This document shows positions 16,577-24,838 of a stretch of DNA of 37,534 nt, in pieces; positions within the stretch are counted from its first letter, which is position 1, and each line of letters begins with the position of its first letter. The notes beneath the pieces were generated by a model. It was not told the origin of the DNA and did not search any database. It was given only the letters and a program-made list of their open reading frames with translations. This DNA comes from JALSHZ01 sp964614535 (lineage in GTDB: Bacteria > Pseudomonadota > Gammaproteobacteria > UWMA-0217). The stretch is from NCBI GenBank assembly GCA_964614535.1, contig CAZTOZ010000041.1:1-37534 (forward strand), given 5' to 3'. A program made the translations under genes and the position numbers.

Positions 16577-17062
16577 TCAGTTGATGAGAAACAGGCGGTT
16601 GTCGATGCGCGTCCCGGAGGTGAGCTTCTTCACGGCATCGTCCGGCAGGGAGCGGATTTCACGCTCCAGGATCTCCAGGCCGTCGAGCAGGCGCTGTGAG
16701 CGTCGCTGGGCCTTGGTGATCAGGTGTTGCAGCGCCGGATCGTGGCGGCGCGGATCACGGAACCAGCTGAGAAAACGGTCGCTCTGCGCCGGTGCCGGCT
16801 GGCTCAGTGTTTCCAGAATCTGGTCCTGCAGCTCCACCAACGCCTTGTGGTTGGCGGTGACCAGCTCGAACGCGCCCAGCCCGGACAGCGGCTGGGCCAT
16901 GTTGTAGTACCACTCTTCGAAGCGCTTCTGCGCCTGTCGGGCCGACTGGGCATACTTCTCTGCCGAGGCCGGGTTTTCCGTCAGTGAGCGGGTGAAGGTA
17001 ATCCATTGCAGCTGCGACGAGCGGGCGGCTCGCAGCGCTTTGAGCATCGATTGTCTGTTCAT
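16577..17062 (-). CDS. Hypothetical helical protein, possible degenerate CZB-like domain
   Basis: A 161-residue, soluble, almost entirely helical protein; no signal peptide. I do not recognise a named family. The order of features resembles the chemoreceptor zinc-binding (CZB) fold: an early aromatic segment SSQLQWITFTRSL where CZB has an H-x-x-W helix, then FEEWYYNMAQPLSGLGAF where CZB has C-x-x-W-Y-Y, then ANHKALVELQDQIL where CZB has H-x-x-x-H. Of the zinc ligands only one His would remain, so if related it has lost the metal site. AGGA precedes the ATG at a good distance. It lies upstream of pyrE on the same strand and downstream of the znu operon. Confidence 0.6.
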   Translation of the reverse strand: MNRQSMLKALRAARSSQLQWITFTRSLTENPASAEKYAQSARQAQKRFEEWYYNMAQPLSGLGAFELVTANHKALVELQDQILETLSQPAPAQSDRFLSWFRDPRRHDPALQHLITKAQRRSQRLLDGLEILEREIRSLPDDAVKKLTSGTRIDNRLFLIN

Positions 17063-17180
17063 CGTCCTTGATTCCCAGAGTGCGGTGTATCGCCCAGTAT
17101 CCCGCGTCCCGGGGGCGTGGCTCAGGGCGCAGTTCTCACCTTCCGGTAAATGGCGGCGGCGCAGGGGCGTGAAGCGCGGA

Positions 17181-17996
17181 TCATCGGCGCAGGCGGTGGA
17201 ACAGCAGGGAGGCGATATAGCTGGCGGCGGCCAGCAGGATGATGACGGGGCCTGGCGGCAGATCGGGCTGCCACGCCAGCAGCAGCCCGCCGGTGCTGAA
17301 GGCCATGCCCAGCAGGGCGCCGAGCACCATCATGCCCGCCAGCGTGCGCATGTGGTGGCCGGCGATCGCGGCTGGCAGCGTCAGCAGGGCGATGACGAGG
17401 ATCAGGCCCACCACCTGGATCAGCAGCACCACGGTGAGCGCCACCAGCACCAGCAGCAACAGGTAGAACAGTGTCACCGGCACGCCGCGCAACGTGGCGA
17501 ACTCCTCGTCGAAAGCGACGGCGAGAAACTGTTTGTAGAACAGCCCCACCAGCCCGAGGATCGTCAGATCCATCGCTGCCATCAGCCACAGCTCCCGTTC
17601 GGACACCATCAGGATATTGCCGAACAGATAGCTCATCAGTTCGGTGTTGTAGCCCGGCGTCAGCGAGATGAAGAGGATGCCCACGGCCATGCCGGCGGCC
17701 CATAGCGCGGCGATCAGCGTGTCCTCCTTCTCCCGTCCGTGACGCGTGACCAGGCCAATGATCAGCGCCGCCACGATGGCCGTGACGAAGGCGGCGATGG
17801 TCGGGTCGAAGCCGAAATAGAGTGCGGCACCCATGCCGCCGAGCACCGAGTGGGCAATGCCGCCGGCGAGGAAGCCGATCCGCTTGACCACCACATAGCT
17901 GCCGATGACGCCGCAACCGAGACTGGCGAGCAGGCCGCCGATCAGCGCGTGGCGGAGGAAGGCGTGCTGCGCCAGTGCGTCGAGGAACTCAGCCAT
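17181..17996 (-). CDS. znuB: Zinc/manganese ABC transporter permease ZnuB-like
   Basis: A 271-residue inner-membrane protein of the ABC-3 permease family with about eight to nine helices. Typical segments are FLRHALIGGLLASLGCGVIGSYVVVKRIGFLAGGIAHSVLGG at the start and LPAAIAGHHMRTLAGMM near residue 210. It forms the metal channel with ZnuC. The longer frame to 18071 is unlikely; the ATG at 17996 gives the conserved N-terminus and overlaps znuC by 8 bp, indicating coupling. It is the last gene of znuA-znuC-znuB. Confidence 0.92.
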   Translation of the reverse strand: MAEFLDALAQHAFLRHALIGGLLASLGCGVIGSYVVVKRIGFLAGGIAHSVLGGMGAALYFGFDPTIAAFVTAIVAALIIGLVTRHGREKEDTLIAALWAAGMAVGILFISLTPGYNTELMSYLFGNILMVSERELWLMAAMDLTILGLVGLFYKQFLAVAFDEEFATLRGVPVTLFYLLLLVLVALTVVLLIQVVGLILVIALLTLPAAIAGHHMRTLAGMMVLGALLGMAFSTGGLLLAWQPDLPPGPVIILLAAASYIASLLFHRLRR

Positions 17997-18720
17997 GCCG
18001 ATGCTCCACTGCATGGACGTGGGTGCCATAGAGCTGGTCGAGCAGTCTGCCATCGATGTGTGCGGTGTCATGACACATCAGCGTCCGGTTGAGACAGGCG
18101 ACGCGGGTGACATAGTAGGTGATGAAGGCGATATCGTGGGAGACGACGATGATCGTCATCTGTTCGTTGAGCGTCTTCAGCAGGTCGAAGATCTCCGTCT
18201 CGACCCGCTGGTCGATGTTGGCCGTGGGCTCGTCGAGAATGAGGATCTTCGGCTCGCAGGCCAGTGCCCGCGACAGCAGGACGCGCTGGAGCTGGCCGCC
18301 GGAGAGCGTATCGAGCCGCCGTTTGGCCAGATTGGCCGTCTCGGTACGTTCCAGCGCGGCCCGCGCCAGATGTTTGTCGTGGTGGCTGTAGCCGCCCCAC
18401 CAGCGGGTCCGACCCAGCCGCGCCGTCAGCACCGCCTGTTCGACGGTGATCGGAAAATCGCGGGAAAAACGGGGATACTGCGGCACATAGCCGATCTGGC
18501 GGCGCCCCTGTTCGGGCGTCTGGCCGATCACCCGCACCGTGCCCCGGTCGGGCTTGAGCAGGCCGAGGATGATCTTCAGCAGCGTGCTCTTGCCGCCGGC
18601 GTTGGGGCCGACGACGCCGATGAATTCGCCCTGTTCGACACGCAGCGACACATTCTCCAGTGCCGGCATCTCGCCATAGCGGAAGCTGACGGAGGAGAGT
18701 TCGATGGCGGGGGGGGTCAT
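17989..18720 (-). CDS. znuC: Zinc/manganese ABC transporter ATPase ZnuC-like
   Basis: A 243-residue ABC ATPase with Walker A GPNAGGKST (38-46), signature LSGGQ (139-143), Walker B ILILDE (159-164) and the switch His195 in VVSHD. The Q-loop region YVPQYPRFSRDFPITV is typical for metal importers. The C-terminus (about 214-243) is rich in His and Cys (CHDTAHIDG...HVHAVEHRHG), as in ZnuC proteins, and may sense or buffer metal. Its start overlaps the znuA stop by 4 bp. Confidence 0.94.
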   Translation of the reverse strand: MTPPAIELSSVSFRYGEMPALENVSLRVEQGEFIGVVGPNAGGKSTLLKIILGLLKPDRGTVRVIGQTPEQGRRQIGYVPQYPRFSRDFPITVEQAVLTARLGRTRWWGGYSHHDKHLARAALERTETANLAKRRLDTLSGGQLQRVLLSRALACEPKILILDEPTANIDQRVETEIFDLLKTLNEQMTIIVVSHDIAFITYYVTRVACLNRTLMCHDTAHIDGRLLDQLYGTHVHAVEHRHG

Positions 18721-19571
18721 GGCCGGGACAGCGCCTCGGTCAGGCGCCGCAGCGTCGCGGGAATATCGTAGGCCAGCGGATCGATGGCGACGACGCGGGC
18801 GCCGATCTCGGCGGCGATGGTCTCGGCGTCGCGACGGCTGAACTGGGGCTGGACGATGATGGTGCGGATGCCGGCGCCCCGGGCTTCGTCGATCAGCCGG
18901 CTCAAGTGCCGCATGCCCGGGGACTTGCCGCCGCGCTCGATGGCGATCTGCTCGAGGCCATAACGCTCGGCGAAATAGCCCCAGGCTGGATGAAAGACCA
19001 TGAAACGGCGTTGTGGCAGCCCGGCCAGCCGTGCAGCGATCTCACGGTCGAGCGTTTCGAGGGTGGTGGCGAGCCGGCGGTAGCCGCGCTCGTAGTCGGC
19101 GCGGTGGAGTGGGTCGATGTCGATCAACGCGTCGCGGATGGTGGCGGCCATCCGCAGGCTGGTGATCGGGCTGGTCCACAGGTGGGGATCGATGTCGTCA
19201 TGGCCATCGTGCTGGTGGCGGCGCGGCGGGATCCCCTTGCGGGCATCGACCAGTCGCACATCGGGGTGATTCCGCCGTATCCGCGGCAACCATGTCCGCT
19301 CCGACGGCACACCGACGTAGACCAGCATCGCGGCGTGATGCAGCCGTGCCATCTTGCGCGGAGAGGGGGCATAGGTGGCCGGATTTTCGCCCGGTGCGAT
19401 CATCGTCTCCACGGTGACATGCGGACCGCCGACCCGTTCCGTCAGGTAACGCAGTGGCTCGACGCTGACGAATACCTGGAACACCGGCTCGGATTCGCTC
19501 CACGTGGCCGATGTCGGCAGCGCCAGCAGAAGGAGAATCCGAAACAGCGTCGTTGACAGTCGTTTGATCAT
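18717..19571 (-). CDS. znuA: Periplasmic metal-binding protein ZnuA-like (cluster A-I)
   Basis: A 284-residue substrate-binding protein with a signal peptide (about 1-25). A short His/Asp-rich loop, RRHQHDGHDDIDPH (117-130), is typical of zinc rather than manganese binders. Likely metal ligands are His130 (DPHLW), His194 (FHPAWGYFA) and Asp264 (IDPLAYD). The first ligand of classical ZnuA, a His in P-H-x-Y, is Ala65 here (GENPATYAP). The protein captures a divalent metal, most likely zinc, for ZnuBC. It is the first gene of the operon and has an AT-rich dyad 55 bp upstream. Confidence 0.88.
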   Translation of the reverse strand: MIKRLSTTLFRILLLLALPTSATWSESEPVFQVFVSVEPLRYLTERVGGPHVTVETMIAPGENPATYAPSPRKMARLHHAAMLVYVGVPSERTWLPRIRRNHPDVRLVDARKGIPPRRHQHDGHDDIDPHLWTSPITSLRMAATIRDALIDIDPLHRADYERGYRRLATTLETLDREIAARLAGLPQRRFMVFHPAWGYFAERYGLEQIAIERGGKSPGMRHLSRLIDEARGAGIRTIIVQPQFSRRDAETIAAEIGARVVAIDPLAYDIPATLRRLTEALSRP

Positions 19572-20469
19572 CGGCGAAGTGTACCAGCTTGTCGAAAGAG
19601 ACCATCCCCCGCTTCTTCACTGACCGACGGCAGAAAATGGGATTTTCCACCGTCCTGCCTTTTCGACGGCTTCCGGCCATCGAAAATGGCGCCGCAACCC
19701 CGCGCCGCGCCCCGGCGTGTCCGGCCACGTAAGCGGATGATGGGATGATCCGTCGGTCCGCGCGCCTGGCGGCGGCTGCTGGTGGTTCGTCGAGGCGTAT
19801 TGTGGGGGCGGTCGGCGCAATCACAATCGTCCGACAGGCTTCGGTGTGCAGCCGCTCGATTTACACGTCGGTCCCTCCGTGCGATAGAAAGGATGTGATG
19901 GGGTGATGGCCAACGCGCCTCTGTTGGCGTCTACACTGCCTGGCATTGGGCAGCGTGGGGTGCTCCGCTCGCTGAGATTCGCCAATGACCCGCATTCCCA
20001 TGAACGATTCGGGCTAAGGCTCTGGGTTGGATTGCTGGGGAGAGTCCCGGGGGGGAGCGATGGGTATTGTCGGAAACTGTGAAGTCGATCAACCATTCTG
20101 GCGCGCCCGCCGGGTGGCAGGCCGTTACTATTGTTGACAATCGAGGCTTGGCTGCCGATGTCGGGATTGGCGGGGGCATTGCGGGGCGGCGTTTCGCTCG
20201 CGAATCGCCGGCCGACGAACCGACAACCGATCGGAATACGGCATTTCGGTGGCGTGATACCGCACCGAAGGGTTGCACCATCCGTTCGGCCATGCTGTCG
20301 GAAAAGCGCCAGCGTTTGGGTTGGCGTTGGTGTGTGAGGGATGTCCACGCATAGGGGAACGACGCGGGTCGGGGTGCAGGGGCTTTGCACGCCGGCCGGA
20401 CCGAAAGGAATCGGCCGGAGATCACGTACTGACTAGACAACTACAACTACAACGATCAGGGTGGGAACC
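19572..20469. other. 898-bp gene-free region with hairpins, upstream of the deacetylase
   Basis: No frame here looks coding: the open frames lack family features, ribosome binding sites and consistent codon use. Besides the znuA dyad it contains an AT-rich palindrome ATTGT-TG-ACAAT (20130-20141), a weak sigma-54-like element with GG-N10-GC spacing (TTGGC 20167-20171, TTGC 20179-20182; two mismatches in the -24 box), and two hairpins just before the deacetylase: GTGCA/TGCAC (20374-20390) and CCGGCCG/CGGCCGG (20392-20418). Three near-copies of CAACTA (20438-20455) follow. The last 100 bp look like a structured 5' UTR with an unstructured CA-rich stretch before the ribosome binding site. Confidence 0.6.
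19626..19654 (-). promoter_or_regulatory. AT-rich dyad upstream of znuA, candidate metal-responsive operator
   Basis: GACGG-CA-GAAAAT-GGG-ATTTTC-CA-CCGTC is a 29-bp inverted repeat: 5-bp outer arms, a symmetric CA/CA mismatch and 6-bp inner arms. Its centre is 69 bp before the znuA ATG. The AT-rich core stands out in GC-rich DNA, as Fur-family operators do, but it does not match the usual gammaproteobacterial Zur consensus closely. Regulator identity is an inference. Confidence 0.4.
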
Positions 20470-21528
20470 ATGCCGACTGCCTATCCGGTACTGCAACCGG
20501 AATCACCGTCCGTCAAGAGAGCGATCGTGCATCAGTTGCAGCGCGGTCTCTATCTGTCCGGGCTCGCCTGGGCCTATCGCAAAGTGGCGCAGCCGCGGGG
20601 CGCGCTGATCATCATGTATCACAGCGTCGTCGATGACGATATCGCACCATTCATCGACCAGAACTACAGCATCACCGTCGAGCGGTTCGAGGCGCAATTG
20701 CGTTACCTGCAGCGCAACGCCAACGTCATCAGTCTGTCCACGATGGTGGACTGCCTCTATGGCGACGGTCGCCTGCCTGAAAACGCCGTGGTGCTGACCT
20801 TCGACGACGGCTATTTGAACAATCTGACCCATGCGGCGCCGCTGCTGGAAAAATACGACATGCCGGCGATGATCTACCTCTGCACCGGCTATGTGGATCG
20901 GCGCCAGTCACAGTGGGACGATGTCCTCTACAGCAGTTTCCAGTTTCGTGGCCGGCAGCGCCTGTGTTGGGGCGGGCGGGTGTACGACCTGACCAGACCC
21001 TCGGCGCTGAACGAGGCATTTGGCGATGTGGCCGGGCAGCTGATCGTCTCGACGATGGCGGAACGGGATCGGATTCTTGCCGAGATCGCCGACCAGTTGC
21101 GCCCGACCCGTGAACTCCCGCCACTCACGATGGGGTGGGAGGACGTACGCTACATGGCCGCGAACTACCCGAAGATCGAATTTGGCCTGCACACCGCCGA
21201 TCATCTCGACGTCACCCGGCTGACGCCGGAGGCGCTGGAGGCCGAGGTGGCTGCCTGCCAGCAGACTTTCGCGCAAGAGATGGGGTATGCCGCCGAGCAC
21301 TTCTCCTACCCCTATGGTCGACATACCGAAAGGGTGGCCGGACGGCTCGAGGCGATGGGGCTGAAATCGGCGGTCATCACGCAGCCGACGGCGCTGGTGA
21401 CGTCGCGAACCAACCGTTACATGATGCCGCGATACGAGATCTCCAGCTCACTGCTGGATCTGAAGCTGTGGATGAGTGGCGCATTCCCCGATCTGGCGGA
21501 ACGGGTGATCCACCGCGTCTACGACTGA
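20470..21528 (+). CDS. Polysaccharide deacetylase (CE4 / NodB family)
   Basis: A 352-residue protein without an obvious signal peptide. The CE4 motifs are present: LTFDDGY (FDDG at 111-114, catalytic base and metal Asp), H-T-A-D-H (241-245, the HxxxH metal pair) and SYPYG (280-283). IIMYHSVVDDD near residue 48 is also typical. The ATG at 20470 is preferred over the GTG nine bases upstream because AGGGTGGGA lies just before it. Such enzymes remove N- or O-acetyl groups from polysaccharides or their lipid-linked intermediates. It is followed 38 bp later by a CelD/FemAB-like gene, so the pair probably modifies an exopolysaccharide or envelope glycan; no glycosyltransferase is in the window. Confidence 0.88.
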   Translation: MPTAYPVLQPESPSVKRAIVHQLQRGLYLSGLAWAYRKVAQPRGALIIMYHSVVDDDIAPFIDQNYSITVERFEAQLRYLQRNANVISLSTMVDCLYGDGRLPENAVVLTFDDGYLNNLTHAAPLLEKYDMPAMIYLCTGYVDRRQSQWDDVLYSSFQFRGRQRLCWGGRVYDLTRPSALNEAFGDVAGQLIVSTMAERDRILAEIADQLRPTRELPPLTMGWEDVRYMAANYPKIEFGLHTADHLDVTRLTPEALEAEVAACQQTFAQEMGYAAEHFSYPYGRHTERVAGRLEAMGLKSAVITQPTALVTSRTNRYMMPRYEISSSLLDLKLWMSGAFPDLAERVIHRVYD

Positions 21529-21566
21529 CAGCCGGCCGATGCCGCGCTGCGACAAGGAGTTTACGG

Positions 21567-22637
21567 ATGAACAAGATCACGAGAATCAAGGCGGCCGAGC
21601 TGGACGAGACGTTGGTGGCCCGCTGGCGCGAGTTGCAGGATGGTGATCCGGCACTGGCCAATCCCTATTTCGCTGTCGATTACTTCCAGTCCGTTGCGGC
21701 CGTCCGTGACGACGTCCATGTGGCGGTGATCGAGGAGGATGACGACGTCATCGGCTTCTTTCCGTATCAGTCGGCCAACGGCGTCGTGGCCGAGCCGGTG
21801 GGTGGACGCCTCTCCGACTATCAGGGGATCATCGGCCTGCCGGGGCGGCGCTGGGACCATGCCGCGATTCTCGATGCCTGCGGGCTGAAGATCTGGGATT
21901 TCGACCACCTGCTGGCCACGCAGGCCCCAGCGGAGATCTATCGCCGCATCGACGACATTTCACCGATTCTCGATCTGAGCGACGGCTACGAGGCCTATCT
22001 CGCCGAACGCAAGCAGGCCAAGGCCCGGCGCGTCGACCAGTTTCGCCGCAAGGCGCGCAAGTTCGAGCGTGAAGTGGGCGCGCTGGAGGTGGAGCTCTAT
22101 TCGCGCGACGAGGCGGCCTTCGCTCGGGTGATCGAATGGAAGAACGCCCAGTGTCGGCGCACTGGCGTCGTCGAGTTTCTCGACTGGGAGTGGACCCAGG
22201 GCATGCTGCGGGAGATCTGGCGGCGCGATAGTGAGACGTTTGCCGGCATGCTCACAGTGATCCGGGTCGATGGTGACATTGCCGCGGCCCACTTCGGCAT
22301 GCGCTCGCGGACCGTCTGCCACTGGTGGTTTCCCACCTACAACCGGCGCTACGGCAAGTACTCGCCGGGTGGCATCCTGTTGCTGAAGCTGGCCGAGGCG
22401 GTGGCGGCCCAGGGGATGACGGTCGTCGATCTCGGCAAGGGGGACGATGCCTACAAACCGAGCTTCGCCAACGGCAGGATCGCGCTGGTCGAAGGCAGCG
22501 TGTTGCGGCCCTCGCTCCAAAGCACGCTGCGCCGCACCAGGACCGTCGCGCGCGATTTCGTCAAGACCTCGCCTGCCACGGCGCCGTTGCGCAGGGCGTA
22601 CCGACAGCTCAAGTCGGTGATCCGCCGCCCGGCCTGA
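21567..22637 (+). CDS. GNAT-family acyltransferase, CelD/BcsL (FemAB-like) type
   Basis: A 356-residue soluble protein. The C-terminal half matches the Acetyltransf_6 domain found in CelD/BcsL and in exopolysaccharide-associated FemAB-like proteins: KQAKARRVDQFRRKARKFEREVG, then VIEWKNAQCRRTG, IAAAHFGMRSRTVCHWWFPTYNRRYGKYSPGGILLLKLAE and VDLGKGDDAYKPSFAN. The N-terminal half has NPYFAVDYFQSVAAVRDDVHVAVIEED. It probably transfers an acyl or aminoacyl group to a glycan. AAGGAG at 21554-21559 fixes the start at 21567; the longer frame upstream is a shadow of the deacetylase gene. It likely forms an operon with the deacetylase. Confidence 0.87.
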   Translation: MNKITRIKAAELDETLVARWRELQDGDPALANPYFAVDYFQSVAAVRDDVHVAVIEEDDDVIGFFPYQSANGVVAEPVGGRLSDYQGIIGLPGRRWDHAAILDACGLKIWDFDHLLATQAPAEIYRRIDDISPILDLSDGYEAYLAERKQAKARRVDQFRRKARKFEREVGALEVELYSRDEAAFARVIEWKNAQCRRTGVVEFLDWEWTQGMLREIWRRDSETFAGMLTVIRVDGDIAAAHFGMRSRTVCHWWFPTYNRRYGKYSPGGILLLKLAEAVAAQGMTVVDLGKGDDAYKPSFANGRIALVEGSVLRPSLQSTLRRTRTVARDFVKTSPATAPLRRAYRQLKSVIRRPA

Positions 22638-22646
22638 CCGGGCCGG

Positions 22647-23417
22647 TCAGTTCGTGGCCCCGGCCCGTGCCAGCCATTGCGTCAGCCGTTCGGGCGTGAC
22701 CCAGCCGGGTTCGGTGGCCAGCCCGCCCATCGGCTCGAACGGCGCATCGGGCTCTCCCAGGTCGGACATCACCGCCAGGGCGCCGGAAAAGTCCTCGCCG
22801 GCGCTGTAGAAGCTCTCGGTCACGATCACGGGAATGGCCGCCGCGCTGGCGGCCAGGACGCCGTTGCGGGTGTCCTCGATGGCGATACATTCGGCTGGCG
22901 GCAGACCGAGCTGTTCGATCACCCAATGATAGACGGCGGGGTCGGGTTTCTTGTCGGGGGCCTGTTCGGCGGCGCCGATCACCTCGAACCACGCCAGCGC
23001 CGCGGTGCCGAGCGTGGCAGCGAACAAGGCGTCGATATTGGCGGTCGTCGTGGTGGTGGCGATGGCCAGCCGGATGCCGGCATCCCGTGCCTCGCGGATC
23101 AGCCGCTCGACGCCCGGTCGAAGCTCGACCTCCCCGGCCGCCATCATCTCGGCGTAGAAGCGGGTCTTGGCCTTGTGTCGCTCGGCGACCCATGCCTCCA
23201 GCCCTTCGCGTTGACGATACTCGGGTACTTCCTCATCGATGTATCGAAGAATGCGCTCCTTGCCGCCCGAGGTCTTGAGCAGCGCCCGATAGCGCTCACG
23301 GCTCCAGTGCCAGTCCAGTCCGGCCTCGGCGAAGGCCTTGTTGAATGCGCGGCGGTGTACCTCCTCGGTCTCGGCCAGCGTGCCGTCCACATCGAAAATC
23401 AGTGCGTTGAGTGTCAT
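22647..23417 (-). CDS. CbbY-like HAD phosphatase
   Basis: A 256-residue HAD-superfamily hydrolase of the CbbY type. Motif I, LIFDVDGTLAETEE (residues 6-19), has the extra Glu/Thr region and EVHRRAFNKAFAEAGL of this branch; motif II lies in ATTTTTANI; Lys in KKPDPAVYHWV; motif IV in CIAIEDTRNGVLAA. CbbY removes misfire products such as xylulose 1,5-bisphosphate that inhibit RuBisCO, and cbb-linked copies mark autotrophs; relatives act on other sugar phosphates. No cbb genes are visible here. The start at 23417 is chosen because motif I then lies at the usual distance. The gene converges with the acyltransferase gene, 9 bp apart. Confidence 0.86.
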   Translation of the reverse strand: MTLNALIFDVDGTLAETEEVHRRAFNKAFAEAGLDWHWSRERYRALLKTSGGKERILRYIDEEVPEYRQREGLEAWVAERHKAKTRFYAEMMAAGEVELRPGVERLIREARDAGIRLAIATTTTTANIDALFAATLGTAALAWFEVIGAAEQAPDKKPDPAVYHWVIEQLGLPPAECIAIEDTRNGVLAASAAAIPVIVTESFYSAGEDFSGALAVMSDLGEPDAPFEPMGGLATEPGWVTPERLTQWLARAGATN

Positions 23418-23605
23418 GTCGTTGCTCTCTGACAGCGAAACAGCGGCGCAGCATGCCACATTCGCCGTGGCGGATCACGAACAGGTTGGCCCTTCCGGTT
23501 TTTCGCCATGTCAGGCATAGTCCGAGACATCGGTTTACAACTGAAAGGGGATGAGCCATTTCTTTCTCGACGGGTTTTCCGGCGCGTTCGCCGGGCAGGG
23601 GGTGG

Positions 23606-24838
23606 ATGCCGTTGTTGATCATGGCATGGCTGCTGGTGTTGCCGGGCGGGGCCGTGGCGGCGGTGTGGAAGGCGACGCAGCAGTGGGACGACGGCTGGGA
23701 TCTGAAATACGCCCGCTGGGTGGAGGAGAACTACAAGACCGACTTCTACATGGATCCGGCGCGGCCCGCCTTCTACAAACTGAAGCACGACTGTGGCGAC
23801 GCGCCCTATTTTTCACGCATTGCGTTCGCCTGGGAGCACAAACTGCCGTTCGCCATCCACGATCCGTTGCGTAAGGGCGGGAAGATCACCAACCAGACGC
23901 GCAAGTTCGACCACATCAAGGATCCGGTCAAGCGTCTGCGCGCCTTCATGGATTTCATCGCCGGCCGCGTCAGTACCCGGTCGCTGGCGGCCGACACCTA
24001 TCCGGTGGCGCTCAAGTCGCTGCGCGCCGGGGACATCTACCTGTCACCGGGCAACCACGTCTATCAGATCGTCGGCATCAGCGACACCGGCGTGCCGACG
24101 GTGCTCAGTTCGACGACCCCGCGCAAGGTGCGCTATCTGCTCTATTTTCGTGGCTTTCCAATGTTCGTGCCCAGCGACGCCAAACGGCAGACCGACGGCT
24201 ACCGGCGATTTCGCCGGCCGCAGGATCTCGACAAGCCGTTTCATCGGCTGCCGGACTACAGTGCCGAGCAGTACAAGGTGGCCAAGGCTGCCGGCTACCA
24301 GTTTCAACGCTTCTCCAATGCGTTGAAGATCCTGCTCGGCAAGCGGCCGGAGTCGTCGAAGGAGGCGATCCGCCGCATGGTCAACGAAATGTGCAATCTG
24401 GTGCGCGAGCGCAAGGACTATGTGGACGAGGGGTTCGACTACTTGCGGAAGATCCGGGCCAACGGGCGGCGCTGCATGAACAAGCAGGAGTACTATCACT
24501 ATTCGACCGTCAGCCGGGATCGGCGCCTGGGCGCGTTCTTCGCCCAGAACCGTCGCGAGATGAACCATCTGGCCATGCAGGGCGCCGATCCCGAGGGCAT
24601 GCGGATCCTGCGTGCCATCTTCCAGCCCGAAGAGCCGCCGCCACGGCTCGACCAGCGGCTGCGCCGCCTTTGCAGCGTGTCCACCGAAGTGCCCGACTAT
24701 CCGCTGGTCGATCTGCGTGACGTCTGGCTGGCGATCTGGACGGGCCGGCTGGTCTCCGACCCGAATGCGCCGCTGGCCCATCGCTGGGGCATCGCCGGCG
24801 AGGCGTGGGAGCCCGACTGTCCGGTCTATGAGGATTGA
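23606..24838 (+). CDS. Exported protein of unknown function, possible papain-like (NlpC/P60-like) hydrolase
   Basis: A 410-residue protein with a signal peptide (MPLLIMAWLLVLPGGAVAA, cut near residue 19). I cannot name its family. Two features suggest a papain-like fold: KLKHDCGDAPYFSRIAFAWE, with Cys63 at the start of a helix, and LRAGDIYLSPGNHVYQIVG, a GD-strand followed by Asn150-His151, the order Cys-helix then His-strand seen in NlpC/P60 and related hydrolases. The C-terminal 200 residues are helical and basic, with an alpha-rich segment containing several Cys (C266, C291 and others). AGGGGGTG precedes the ATG. The gene abuts a DUF4846 gene tail to tail with no gap, and that protein shows a similar Cys/His arrangement. 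Confidence 0.7.
   Translation: MPLLIMAWLLVLPGGAVAAVWKATQQWDDGWDLKYARWVEENYKTDFYMDPARPAFYKLKHDCGDAPYFSRIAFAWEHKLPFAIHDPLRKGGKITNQTRKFDHIKDPVKRLRAFMDFIAGRVSTRSLAADTYPVALKSLRAGDIYLSPGNHVYQIVGISDTGVPTVLSSTTPRKVRYLLYFRGFPMFVPSDAKRQTDGYRRFRRPQDLDKPFHRLPDYSAEQYKVAKAAGYQFQRFSNALKILLGKRPESSKEAIRRMVNEMCNLVRERKDYVDEGFDYLRKIRANGRRCMNKQEYYHYSTVSRDRRLGAFFAQNRREMNHLAMQGADPEGMRILRAIFQPEEPPPRLDQRLRRLCSVSTEVPDYPLVDLRDVWLAIWTGRLVSDPNAPLAHRWGIAGEAWEPDCPVYED

Noticed and set aside
20134..20162. TTGACA with a possible -10 in the large gap
   Set aside because: The hexamer at the right spacing (GATGTC) is a poor -10, so a promoter is not supported.
19821..20440. Two overlapping minus-strand frames (about 170-190 codons) in the large gap
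   Set aside because: Pro/Arg/Thr-rich translations without family features, ribosome binding sites or coding-like third-position bias; treated as noncoding.
23551..23874. Plus-strand frame of 107 codons with a plausible ribosome binding site
   Set aside because: It overlaps the signal-peptide gene at 23606 in another frame and becomes a Gly/Arg-rich shadow; the longer frame has a clear signal peptide and domain features.
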